From assembly GCF_949987515.2 (NCBI RefSeq), contig NC_082684.1:17413701-17477700 (forward strand): a DNA stretch of 64,000 nt, read 5' to 3'. Positions 21,787 to 32,290 of this stretch are shown here, in pieces. The position numbers were made by a program, and so were the translations under genes. This stretch comes from Delphinus delphis (Eukaryota > Chordata > Mammalia > Artiodactyla > Delphinidae). Below the pieces are notes generated by a model, which was not told where the DNA came from, did no database searches, and saw nothing but the letters and a program-made list of their open reading frames with translations. Numbering within the stretch: position 1 is the first letter of the stretch; each line of letters starts with the position of its first letter.

Positions 21787-22323
21787 ATGAGAAGACAGAG
21801 AAACACACAGCTGATGAAAGAACAAGGTAAAAACCCAGCAGACAAAACAAATGAAGAAATAGGCAGTCTACCTGAAAAAGAATTCAGAGTAATGATAGTA
21901 AAGATGATTCAAAATCTTGGAAATAGAATGGAGAAAATACAAAAAAAAATATTTAACAGGGACCTAGAAGAACTAAAGAGCAAACAAACAATGATGAACA
22001 ACACAATAAATGAAATTAAAAATTCTCTAGAAGGAATCAATAGCAGAATAAGTGAGACAGAAGAACTGATAAGTGATCTGGAAGATAAAAGAGTGGAAAT
22101 AACTACTGCAGAGCAGAAAAAAGGAAAAATAATGAAAAGAATTGAGGACAGTCTCAGAGACATCTGGGACAACATTAAACACACCAACATTCGAATTATA
22201 GGGTTCCCAAAAAAAAAAAAAACAGGGACTGAGAAAATATTTGAAGAGATTATAGTTGAAAACTTCCCTAATATGGGTAAAGAAGTAGTCAATCAAGTCC
22301 AGGAAGCACAGAGAGTCCCATAA
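21787..22323 (+). pseudogene. L1 ORF1 relic, N-terminal 178 codons
   Basis: ORF1p is the L1 RNA-binding chaperone: a coiled coil, an RRM and a C-terminal domain. The open frame starts at ATG 21787 (MRRQRNTQLMKEQGK). It has a lysine/glutamate-rich heptad-like stretch around residues 60-140 (LEDKRVEITTAEQ) consistent with the coiled coil. The RRM start follows, with NIRIIGFP at about residues 134-141. The frame ends at TAA 22321-22323, directly after AQRVP. Family members continue here with a tyrosine codon, so one C-to-A change (TAC to TAA) probably caused the stop. Homology continues past it to 22488, with a second stop near 22432, and then hits the rearranged block. The product would lack most of the RRM and the C-terminal domain. 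Confidence 0.9.
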
Positions 22324-22442
22324 AGGATAAATCCAAGGAGAAACATGCCAAGGCGTATATTAATCAAATTATCAAAAATTAAATACAAAGAAAAAATATT
22401 AAAATCAACAAGGGAAAATCAAGAATTAACATAAAAGGGAAT

Positions 22443-22714
22443 CCATGTAAGGTTAACAGCTGATCTTTCAGCAGAAACCCTGCAAGCCAGAAGGGAACAT
22501 AAAACATAACATAAGGTTATATGTTATGTTTTATGTTTTGTTTTTGTTTTATTTTATGTTTTGTGTTTTATGTTGTGTTTTATGTTTTATTTTATGTTTT
22601 GTTTTGTTTTATGTTATGTTTTATGTTATGTTTTATAACATAACCATGTAAGGTTAAGAGCTGATCTTTCAGCAGAAACCCTGCAAGCCTTTCATCATCT
22701 AAAGTGATGAAAGG
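22443..22714. repeat. 46-bp duplication with hairpins and TTTTATG-type expansion in L1 ORF1
   Basis: A 46-bp segment (CCATGTAAGGTTAA to CCTGCAAGCC) occurs at 22443-22488 and 22644-22689 with one clear difference. Between them is an AT-only tract of TTTTATG, TTTTG and TTATG units. Three inverted repeats are present. One has 18-bp arms at 22496-22513 and 22520-22537 with a 6-nt loop. One has 8-bp arms at 22621-22628 and 22636-22643. One has 10-bp arms at 22688-22697 and 22705-22714. None of this is part of a normal L1 ORF1. Confidence 0.93.
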
Positions 22715-22917
22715 GAAAAACCTACAACCAAGATTACTCTACCCCACAAGGATCCCATTCCACTTCAATGGAGAAATTAAAAACTACAGACAAGCAAAAG
22801 ATAAGATAATTCAGCACCACCAAACCAGCTCTACAAAAATGCTAAAGGAACTTCTCTAGGCAGGAAACACAAGAGAAAGAAAAGATTTACAGTAACAAAT
22901 TCAAAACAATTAAGAAA

Positions 22918-25900
22918 ATGGTAGTAGGAACATGCATATCAAAAACTACCTTAAATGTAAATGGATTAAATGTGCCAACCAAAAGACATAGACTGACTGA
23001 ATAGATTCAAAAATAAGCAAAATATGCTGTCTAAAAAAATATGCTGTCTACAAGAGACCCACTTTAGACCTAGGGACACATAAGACTGAAAGTGAGGGGA
23101 TGGAAAAAGATATTCCATGCAAATGGAAATTGAAAGAAAGCTGGAGGAGCAATTATCATATCAGAAAAAATAGACTTTAAAATAAAAACTATTGCAAGAG
23201 ACAAAGAAGGACACTATATAATCATCAGGTTATCAAGCCAAGAAGGTATAACAATTGTAAATATTTATGCACCCAGCATAGGAGCAACTCAATACATATG
23301 AAAAATGCTAACAGATATGAAAGGGGAATTTGACAGTAATATAACATAGTAGGGGACTTTAACACCACATTTTCACCAATGGACAGATCACCCAAAATGA
23401 AAATAAATACGGAAATGCAAGCCTTAAAGATACATTAAACCAGATGGACTTAATTGAAAGTTATAGAACATTCCATCTAAAAACAGCAAATTACACTCTC
23501 TTCTCATGTGCTCATGGAACATTCTCCAGGATAGATCATATTTGGGTCACAAATCAAGGCTTAGTAAATTTAAGAAAATTGAAATTGTATCAAGTACCTT
23601 TTCTGATCACAATGCGATGAGATTACATATCAGTTACAGGAAAAAATCTGTAAAAAATACAAACACATGGAGGCTAAACAATACACTACTTAATAACCTA
23701 AAACATCACTGAAGAAATCAAAGAGGAAATCGAAAACTACCTAGAAAAAAATGACAATGAAAACACGATGACCCATAATCTATGGGATGCAGCAAAAGCA
23801 GTTCTAAAAGGGAAGGTTACAGCAATACAATTCTACCTAAAGAAACAAGAAATATCTCAAATAAACAACAGAACCTTACACCTAAAGCAACTAGAGAAAG
23901 AAGAACAAAATCCCCAAAATCATAAAGATCAGATCAGAAATAAATGAAAAAGAAATGAAGGAAACAATAACAAAGATCAATAAAACTGAAAGCTGGTTCT
24001 TTGAGAAGATAAACAAAATTGATAAACCATTAGCCAGAGTCATCAAGAAAAAAAGGGAGAAGACTCAAATCAATAGAACTAGAAATGAAAAAGGAGAAGT
24101 AACAACTGACACTGCAGAAATACAAAGTATTATGAGAGATTACTACAAGCAACTATGCGCCAGTAAAATGGACAACCTAGAAGAAATGGACAAATTCTTA
24201 GAAATGCACAACTTCTGAGATTGAACAAGGAAGAAATAGAAAAACATAAACAGACCAATCACAAGAACTGAAATTGAAACTGTGATTAAAATTCTTCCAA
24301 CAAACAAAAGCCCAGGACCAGATGGCTTCACAGATGAATTCTATCAATCACTTAAAGAGCTAACACCTATCCTTCTCAAACTCTTCCAAAATATGGCAGA
24401 GAGAGGAACACTTCCAAACTCATTTTATGAGGACACCAACACCCTGATACCAAAACCAGACAAAGATGTCACAAAGAATGGAAACTACAGGCTAATATCA
24501 CTGATGAACATAGATGGAAAAATCCTCAACAAAATACTAGCAAACAGAATCCAACAGTACATTGAAAGGATCATGCACCGTGATCAGCTGAGGTTTATCC
24601 CAGGAATGCAAGGATTCTTCCATATATGCAAATCAATCAACGTGGTAAACCATATTAAAAAATTGAGGGAGAAAAATGATGTGATCATCTCAATAGATGC
24701 AGAAAAAGCTTTTGACAAAATTCAACACCCATTTATGATGAAAACTCTCCAGAAAGTAAGCATAGAGGGAACTTACCTAAACATGATAAAGGCCATATAT
24801 GACAAACCCACAGCCAACATCATTCTTGATGGTGAAAAAATGAAACCATTTCCTCTAATATGAGGAACAAGACAAGGTTGCCCACTCTCACCACTATTAT
24901 TCAACATAGTTTTGGAAGTTTTAGCCACAGCAATCAGAGAAGAAAAAGAAATAAAAGGATTCCAAATCGGAAGAGAAGAAGTAAAGCTGTCACTGCTTGC
25001 AGATGACATGATACTATACATAAAGATGCTACCAGAAAATTACTAGAGCTAATCAATGAATTTGGTAAAGTAGCAGGATACAAAATTAATGCACAGAAAT
25101 CTCTTGCATTCCTATACACTAATGATGAAAAATCTGAAAGAGAAATTAAGGAAATGTTCCCATTTACCACTGCAACAAAAAGAATAAAATACCTAGGAAA
25201 AAACCTATCTGAGGAGACAAAAGACCTGTATGCAGAAATTGATAAGACACTGATGAAAGAAATTAAAGACAATGAAAACAGTTAGAGAGGGCTTCCCTGG
25301 TGGCACAGTGGTTGAAAGTCCACCTACTGATGCAGGGGACATAGGTTCGTGCCCCAGTCCGGGAAGATCCCACATGCCGCAGAGCAGCTGGGCCTGTGAG
25401 CTATGGCCACTGAGCCTGCTCGTCTGGAGCCTGTGCTCTACAATGGGAGAGGCCACAACAGTGAGAGGCCCACATACAACCAAAAAAAAAAAAAAAAACA
25501 AAAAAAGCAATTGGAGAGATATACCATGTTCTTGGATTGGAAGAATCAACATTGTGAAAATGACTATACTACCCAAAGCAAACTACAGATTCAATGAAGT
25601 CTCTATCAAACTACCAATGACATTTTTCACAGAAGTAGAACAAAAATTTGCACAATTTGCATGGAAACACAAAAGACCCCAAGTAGACAAATTATCCTAA
25701 GAAAGAAAAATGGAGCTGGATGAATCAGGCTCCCTGACTTCAGACTATACTACAAACTACAGTAATCAACACAGTATGGTACTGGCACAAAAACAGAAAT
25801 ATAGATCAATGGAACAGGATAGAAAGCCCAGAGATAAACTCATGCATATATGGTCACCTTGTCTTTGATAAAGGAGACAAGAATATACAATTGAGAAAAG

Positions 25901-26934
25901 ACAGCCTCTTCAATAAATGGTGCTCGGAAAACTGACAGCTACATGTAAAAGAATAAAATTAGAACACTTCCCAACACCATACACAAAAATAAAATCAAAA
26001 TCGATTAAAGACCTAAATGTAAGGCTAGACACTATAAAACTCTTAGAAGAAACCATATGCAGAACACTCTATGACATAAATCACAGTAAGATCCTTTTTG
26101 ACCCACCTCCTAGAGAAATGGAAATAAAAACAAAAATAATCAAATGGGACCTAATGAAACTTAAAACTTTTACACAGCAAAGGAAACCATAAACAAGACA
26201 AAATGACAACCCTTAGGATGGGAGAAAATATTTGCAAACGAAGGAACTGACAGGGGATTAATCTCCAAAATATACAAGCAGCTCATGTAGCTCAATATCA
26301 AAAAACAAACAATCCAATCCAAATATGGGCAGAAGAACTAAATAGACGTTTCTCCAAAGAAGATATACATATTGGCAACAACCAAATGAAATGATGCTCA
26401 GCATCACTAATCATTAGAGAAATGCATATCAAAATTACAATGAGGTATCACTTCACACCTGTCAGAATGGCCATCATCAAAAAATCTACAAACAATAAAT
26501 GCTGAAGAGGGTGTGGAGAAAAGAGAACCCTCTTGCACTGCTGGTGAGAATATATATTGATACAGCTATTATGGTGAACAATATGGATGTTCCTCATAAA
26601 TCAAAAAATAGAACTACCATACGACCCAGCAATCCAACTACTGGGCATATACCCTGAGAAAACCGTAATTCAAAAAGTGTCATGTACCTCAATGTTCATT
26701 GCAGCTCTATTTACAATAGTCAGGACATAGAAGCAACCTAAGTGTCCATCAACAGATGAATGGATAAAGAAGCTGTGGCACATATATACAATGGGGTATT
26801 ACTCAGCCCTAAAAATAAATGAAATTGAGCTATTTGTAGTGAGGTGTATGTACGTAGAGACTGTCATACAGAGTGAAGTAAGTCAGAAAGAGAAAAACAA
26901 ATACCGTATGCTAACACATATATGTGGAATCTAA
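22918..26934 (+). pseudogene. L1 ORF2 relic (endonuclease-reverse transcriptase), interrupted by SINE
   Basis: ORF2p nicks target DNA and reverse-transcribes L1 and SINE RNA. The start is ATG 22918. The endonuclease shows NVNGLN near the start, QETHF near 23055 and SDHNAM at 23602-23616. An early TAG falls near 23002, where a tryptophan is usual. The reverse transcriptase is best preserved at 24282-24863: [38 protein letters not shown] at 24861-24863 interrupts it, just before [14 protein letters not shown]. The catalytic box reads LADD near 24997, not the usual FADD. A SINE splits the frame at 25289-25506. The C-terminus ends THICGI followed by TAA 26932-26934. Multiple stops and frameshifts mean it is inactive. 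Confidence 0.92.
25289..25506 (+). mobile_element. CHR-type SINE nested in L1 ORF2
   Basis: Starts GGGCTTCCCTGGTGGCACAG and ends in a poly(A) run with one C (25483-25506). The A box region is TGGCACAGTGG and the B box region GGTTCGTGCC. A short imperfect TSD is seen: CAGTTAGAGAG at 25279-25289 and CAATTGGAGAG at 25508-25518, 9 of 11 matching. Removing the SINE and one TSD copy restores the L1 ORF2 order, so the SINE is the later insertion. Confidence 0.93.
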
Positions 26935-27294
26935 AAAAAAAATTGTTCTGAAGAACGTAGGGGCAGGATAGGAATAAAGACGCAGACATAGAGAATGGAC
27001 TTGCTGACATGGGGAGGGGAAAGTGTAAGCTGGGACAAAGTGAGAGATTGGCATGGACATATATACACTACCAAATGTAAAATAGCTAGTGGGAATCATC
27101 CACATAGTACAGGGAGATCAGTTTGGTGCTTTGTGACAACCCAGAAGGGTGGGATAGGGAGGGTGTAAGGGATACGCAAGGGGGAGGAGATATGGTGATG
27201 TATGTATATGTATAGCTGATTCACTTTTGTTATACAGCAGAAACTAACACACCATTGTAAAGCAATTATACTCCAATAAAGATGTTAAAAAAAT
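26935..27294 (+). other. L1 3' UTR and polyadenylation signal
   Basis: Runs from the ORF2 stop to CCAATAAAGATGTT and the short A-run. The AATAAA signal is near 27276. It shares its text, in opposite orientation, with the T-rich starts at 6801 and 55180 (TGCTTTACAATGGTG and its complement), so these three belong to one 3' UTR lineage. Confidence 0.88.
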
Positions 27295-27309
27295 AACTGA
27301 AACATACAG
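27295..27309. repeat. TSD of sense L1, right copy
   Basis: AACTGAAACATACAG pairs with 20432-20446. Confidence 0.88.
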
Positions 27310-27883
27310 AATTAATGTATTCTAAGTAAGTATTTTACAGACTGATGTGAAATATTATAATCCACAATAATATATATGCAAAACTTGAACAAAAAACTAA
27401 GAAATAAGAAAATATGAATAGCTAATACACGTTGGGGAAAATTTTAAAACTCACCAGTATCCTAAAAAATGAAAATTTATATTTTAAATCATTTCAATTT
27501 TAAAAGCTCAGAAATAATAATATATTATTTATGTATAATAATAATATATGTTTTAAAATACCTGATATATTAATATGGGCAATTTAATTAGAGTAAGATT
27601 ATATTTATATTCACCTTAAGATGTTTATTCTATTTATATAGAAATTCTACTTTTGTAAATCTAAAGAACATAATTTAAAATATAGAAAAGTTGATTTACA
27701 AATGAATTTATTTTCATAGTAATTATAATTAAAAACATACAAACTTAGAGTAGGGGAATCATTAAACTATAGTATTATATCCACACAATGGTATACTAGT
27801 GAGTCATTAAAGTTGTAAGAATTTTTAAATTGCACAATTTAAAAAATAATTCAACCAAGAACAAAGGCAATATAAAACATTAA
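27310..27883. other. AT-rich DNA, no gene
   Basis: Very AT-rich. The block ACACAATGGTATACTAGTGA (27784) recalls the distal part of an old LINE, but this is weak. Confidence 0.45.
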
Positions 27884-28002
27884 GGGAGTTCCCTGGCAGT
27901 CCAGTGGTTAGAACTCGGCGCTTTCAGTGACATGGCCCATGGGGTTCCATCCCCGTTCAGGGAACTGAGATCTGCAAGTCATGCAGCATGGCCAAAAAAA
28001 AA
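27884..28002 (+). mobile_element. Shorter CHR-type SINE, older subfamily
   Basis: GGGAGTTCCCTGGCAGTCCA, then GTGGTTAGAACTCGGCGCTT, GTTCCATCCCCGTTCAGGGA and GCAGCATGGCC with a poly(A) tail. It has the same tRNA-derived head layout as the other SINEs, but a shorter body (about 110 bp) and a different B-box region, so it is a separate subfamily of the CHR group. I saw no clear TSD. Confidence 0.85.
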
Positions 28003-31000
28003 GCTCATTTTACACACTGCAATTGTATTGAAGATTATTAAACAGCTCAAGGAAATGAGGAAATGCGTTAAGTGGAAATTGGCTAAATGAGGAGATGGAT
28101 ATAAGAATAGTTTTTTCTTTACAAATTTTAGTATTTCTGCATTTAGCAATTTATCATTATATCTTTTAATTAGAAGACATAATTTATCTAACTATTAAAG
28201 GGAGCTAAACTAAGAATAATATTTTAGATGTTGTTTTTGTAGCTTGAGAAAGAACTAATTATCTTCCTATCTTTTTCACAATTCTGCTCTAAAAATATAT
28301 TAGCTTATTCTAGAATTACATGTTCCTATAGATGTATCTTAATCTTTAGTAAATTGAACACAGCATTTTGTCATTTTTTTCTTGTTTTGATTTTGCCTCT
28401 ACGATCTTCTTGATTTGTTGTCAGAGTTGTAAGAATTTAAATTTAATCATTGAGTTGTTCATTAACTTTCTAGTACATGATTTCTAACACTGTATTATAG
28501 GTGCTATAGAGACATATAATAAAATATAGTTTTCCAGGAAGCTTGAAATCCATCTGAGGATACTCTGGGAATTTGAGCACAGTGTAGTAGATGGTCAGAG
28601 GGTAGGCATATACAAAATTGCAGGGAATTTAATAAAAGAATTGTGGAATATAAAGGATGATAGAGGTCTCCATCTACTTCCCCACCCAATGCAAGGATGC
28701 CTTCTAAAACGTTCTTGCCAGAAAGTATAAGTACAGGCTTCCACTGTAATAGAAAGCAGCCCATCACCTTGATGGACAGTTCTAAAAGTTATAAAGCTTT
28801 TCCTCATGTCATTGGCATAGCTGCAAGCACTCTTCCCTTAAAAATATAAACATTTTAATACTCAAAAATGGGGTGAGAGTGTTGAGACACTATCTCCCAT
28901 AGCATCTGTTATTTCTTCTTAAATTTCTGAGGTTCCAAATGACAGCTTGAATTGTCTAACTTCATCCTGTCTAACTTTTCTTCTCTGCCAGTTTCCTTAT
29001 TTCCTTTCTTTTTTTCAAGACCTATGACTGCCATCCCCTTTCCTCAGAATTTCACTCCACATATAGCTACTGCTCCTCTCCCCTGATACCCCAAAATTCC
29101 ACTAACATAACACTTGTGCTTGCACCTCATTAAGAGAAGGTTTTGAGATAATAGAGGGAAACCACATTCCAGCAAATAGTAAGAAACAATTTAAATGGAA
29201 TATTTGTCTGCCTTTTTCTTAAAAAGTTCTGGCTATCCAGCTGTGACAGATATTTTACTGTCCATTTTTTCCCCATAATCCCATACACATGCCTTTCTGT
29301 GGGAACAATTTTCACCTACTCTGTGTCCAGAAATGTTCAGTCTCTCTTTTTTCTCAGGTCCATGGACTTCCCAAAACTATTTTCCATGATCTGCCAGCAA
29401 AACACAACACTGAAAGGACATTTTTCTATAATGGTCCTGACAGTCTGTTTCCTGAAACATCGGCAGTCTTTATAAGCAGAAATCTATTCTGTTTCATTCC
29501 ATAGCAAATGCCCACTTTAACACTTGTTTTCTTTTTAGATGGAATTACAATAGAATCTAACATGCTATCCTGTAACTTTCCCTATAATTTGAGCTGCATA
29601 TTTTTTAGAAATAGGGATTGTATTTGCCACCTCTTTTACATAAGACACATTTGGTTATTTGGCGAAAATGTCTCCCCCATCACTAGCCCTTAATTTTCTT
29701 TTATCCAAAGTAAATAACCCCAGAATGCTGAAGAGCCTCACATTTTTCCATATCTCTTTCATAGTTCCCTGGAGACTTCACAGTTAAGTCTTGATTAAAA
29801 CACAGTAAATAGAAAAAGCAATAGTCAGATAAAATCTTGCTAGTATAGATAATAGTGGAACTAGATCTATAATTAAAGGATGTTAACATTTAATTCAAAT
29901 GAAACCAGAGTAAGTGATAGCTTTTTCTGTGGTTTTATTAGTACAATAAGTAGAGTTGACAAATTTAACAAATAAACATAGAGGACACTAGTTATCATTG
30001 AATTTCAAATAAACAACAAATAAATCTTTAAGTATGATCCATGCCTATGTTTTATCAGGTAAGTTTACACATTAGACAATCAGGGAAGCAAATGGGCAAC
30101 CCCAGGTGAGCCACTATAAACAGAGGTTTTGTGATGGAGTGAAAAATTGTACCCAGTCATCCCTTACAAAAGAGGCATCAAAGTGTCATGGGATGTTGGA
30201 AGTTTCAGAAAGCCTAATTAACTCCTTCCCTTCCATTTTATTTGAAAATAGAGACCAAAAAACAAAGTGAGCTCAAAACAGGACTCAGAAGCTTCAATTT
30301 ATACCATTGCCCAAATGGAGCTTACCTCTAAACTAAAATTATCTGAGCGTTTGACATAAAGTTATATAGGTCAAGAATCTTCTGATTGTAAAAGACAAAA
30401 ATAAAAACAACAACCAAAATATCTTCAAGTCAAATCAAATTGTTTTAAACAAAAAAGGAATGCATTGATTTATTCTATTGAAACACATAAAGAGAGGCTC
30501 TGGTTGTGTCTAGTTAATATACTCCATTTTGCATAATCTTCCCTGTCTGTTTTATTTTTTCATGTTATTAAAGCAAGATTCTTTTGCCTCTGGTAGAAAA
30601 AATGACCAGAAGAAACTTCTTGCTTGTGTTCTCTCCTTTCAGCAAGTCCAACAAAACAAGGTCTTCCCCTTCTTAATTTTTCCAGAAAAATCCCAGGATT
30701 GAATCTTATTGAAATTGCATTAATTCTTCACTTTCTCATGACTGAACTGGTTACAATGCCCAAGGGATGGAATAGTTGATTATACAGGTCTAGCCTTGAA
30801 ACAAGGTTGGAGATCGTCCCACAGAACCCATGGAGAGAGATTGAAGGAGCTGTGGTCTCTAAACATAAACCAGAGGAGGAATCACAGATTCCCGGATGAC
30901 AAAATTAACAAATATTCCCCATCAGGGGCAAAACTTAGCTGTCAACCTCTTAGGCATGATGTCTTTTGGATGTGTGGCATGGAGAAGAATCCATGCTCCA

Positions 31001-32127
31001 CTGACTCTCATTATGTACAGTGCATCCAAGAAGTGCCCCAAATCTTCCTCATTTGTAATAAGTACAAGTGAGAAAACATTTTGTTTTTTAGCAGATAGTG
31101 GAACCCTTCCAAAATGTATCCAATTAAAGAGCTTTAAAGAAACTATGAAAAGAGGTACAAATATACCATCTCAAAAATCAGATGAGAGTGTATTGTTCCC
31201 AAGAAAGGGTACTAGTTGGATTGGAGGAGGTGGAGGTTTCCTCCATTACTCTGCTCACTCAGAAAAATTAAAAGTACCAGTTTAAGTTAAACACATATAA
31301 GTATTGCTTTTTTCAGCTATATTTTACCTAGGGAGAGTAAGAGAGAAATTAGACTCTAAACTCAGGCCTGAACCCCAGACTCAGTAAACCTAGGTAAAGG
31401 CCTTGGAGAAAAGAATGTCCAAGAAACTATAGGAACATGGAGTTATGTCTGGCTTGACTAAGAGGTTAAATGTAGCCAGAAGCAGCTTAAAGACTGAGAG
31501 CCCTGGGAAGGATCAAGTGACAGAGATCACAGGCATGAACTGATTTGTTTTATATTAAAAAAACAGACATTTAATTACCTGACATTTCTAGTCATTTACT
31601 TAATTTGAGCCTCTCATAAGTCTCTCAAGGTGAATGATGGAGTCTAAAAGTCCATCCAATTAAAGTGAACTAGTAAAATCCTCAGAGAGAGCTAGAATTA
31701 AGCTCAGAAGTATCCATGAGGTTGATTCTCTGCTTTACAAAGTATAGTGAGTTTTGCAGGTACCATTACTTTAGGACAAATTTTAACCATGAATCATATT
31801 TAAAACATTCGAAGCACATATTGGATAGTATTTCCATTCCCTCCAAAACAATGTATCATCTTTTGAAGTTTGGAAGTTTAGTTGACTAAAAGTATTGGTG
31901 AACTTTTCATTTTTTTTTACACATAAACACCATTCTTTACTGTACTTAATATTTTTACTCCATTTTATTTCAAAATAATCTTCAAGAGTTTCCATAAAAA
32001 CAAAAAGAAAGGAGAAAATCTGTACTAAAAATGGTAATACAAAATGAGTATGGTGAAGGGTTATCAAGAGAAGCCTTCTGTATGGTTTAGATATGTGATA
32101 AAAAGAAAACAGACTGAGATATTTAGC
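28003..32127. other. 4.1 kb without recognised gene or young repeat
   Basis: The longest frames (30796-31071 and 30896-31285) overlap in different frames and resemble nothing I know. A splice-acceptor-like TCTCTTTTTTCTCAG at about 29343-29357 stands before an open frame, but there is no donor, conservation or domain to support an exon. The DNA may be intronic or intergenic. Confidence 0.55.
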
Positions 32128-32290
32128 TTTCAAATCTCTGCCCTGCACTCCTGGACAAGTTACAATTTCCCTGAACCTCTATGTCTTCATTGGTATATTG
32201 AGGATAATAATAACTAATCATGTTTCTATGTGGATGAAGGGAAAGTGTATAAAATCTTATTATGAACAGTAATGTACTGATGATCATTAG
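32128..32290 (-). mobile_element. MIR SINE (ancient), antisense
   Basis: TGGACAAGTTACAATTTCCC, CTGAACCTCTATGTCTTCAT and TTGAGGATAATAATAACTAA reproduce the reverse-complement MIR pattern (the 'acttaacctctctgtgcctcag' style block). Diverged and 5'/3' incomplete. Confidence 0.7.

Larger units (their letters stand above)
20447..27294 (+). mobile_element. L1 LINE with both ends and TSD (full-span, decayed)
   Basis: The element begins GCAACGCCTTCAAGATGG, the expected L1 5' end in this lineage, and ends after CCAATAAAGATGTT and a short A-run. Its 15-bp TSD (20432-20446 and 27295-27309) shows it inserted with both ends. The layout is 5' UTR (20447-21786), ORF1 relic (21787 onward), rearranged block (22443-22714), ORF2 relic (22918-26934) and 3' UTR to the AATAAA near 27276. 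At 6.8 kb including a 0.2-kb nested SINE it is near full span, but the 5' UTR looks internally shortened. Stops in both ORFs make it inactive. Two C/T differences between the TSD copies indicate moderate age. Confidence 0.93.

Noticed and set aside
21909..22296. Antisense open frames of 127 and 89 codons
   Set aside because: Shadows of the L1 ORF1 coding strand; hydrophobic by composition only.
22520..22643. Regular TTTTATG units that could be mistaken for a CRISPR-like or satellite array
   Set aside because: Unit length and order are irregular, there are no unique spacers and the tract sits inside an L1 in a mammalian genome.
29343..29504. Splice-acceptor-like TCTCTTTTTTCTCAG followed by an open frame to 29504
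   Set aside because: Pyrimidine tracts with AG are common in AT-rich DNA. No matching donor, domain or conservation can be seen, so I do not call an exon.
30796..31285. Two overlapping open frames of 91 and 129 codons on the plus strand
   Set aside because: They read different frames over the same DNA, contain no recognisable domain, lack a start context or splice evidence and are within the length expected by chance in a 64-kb window.
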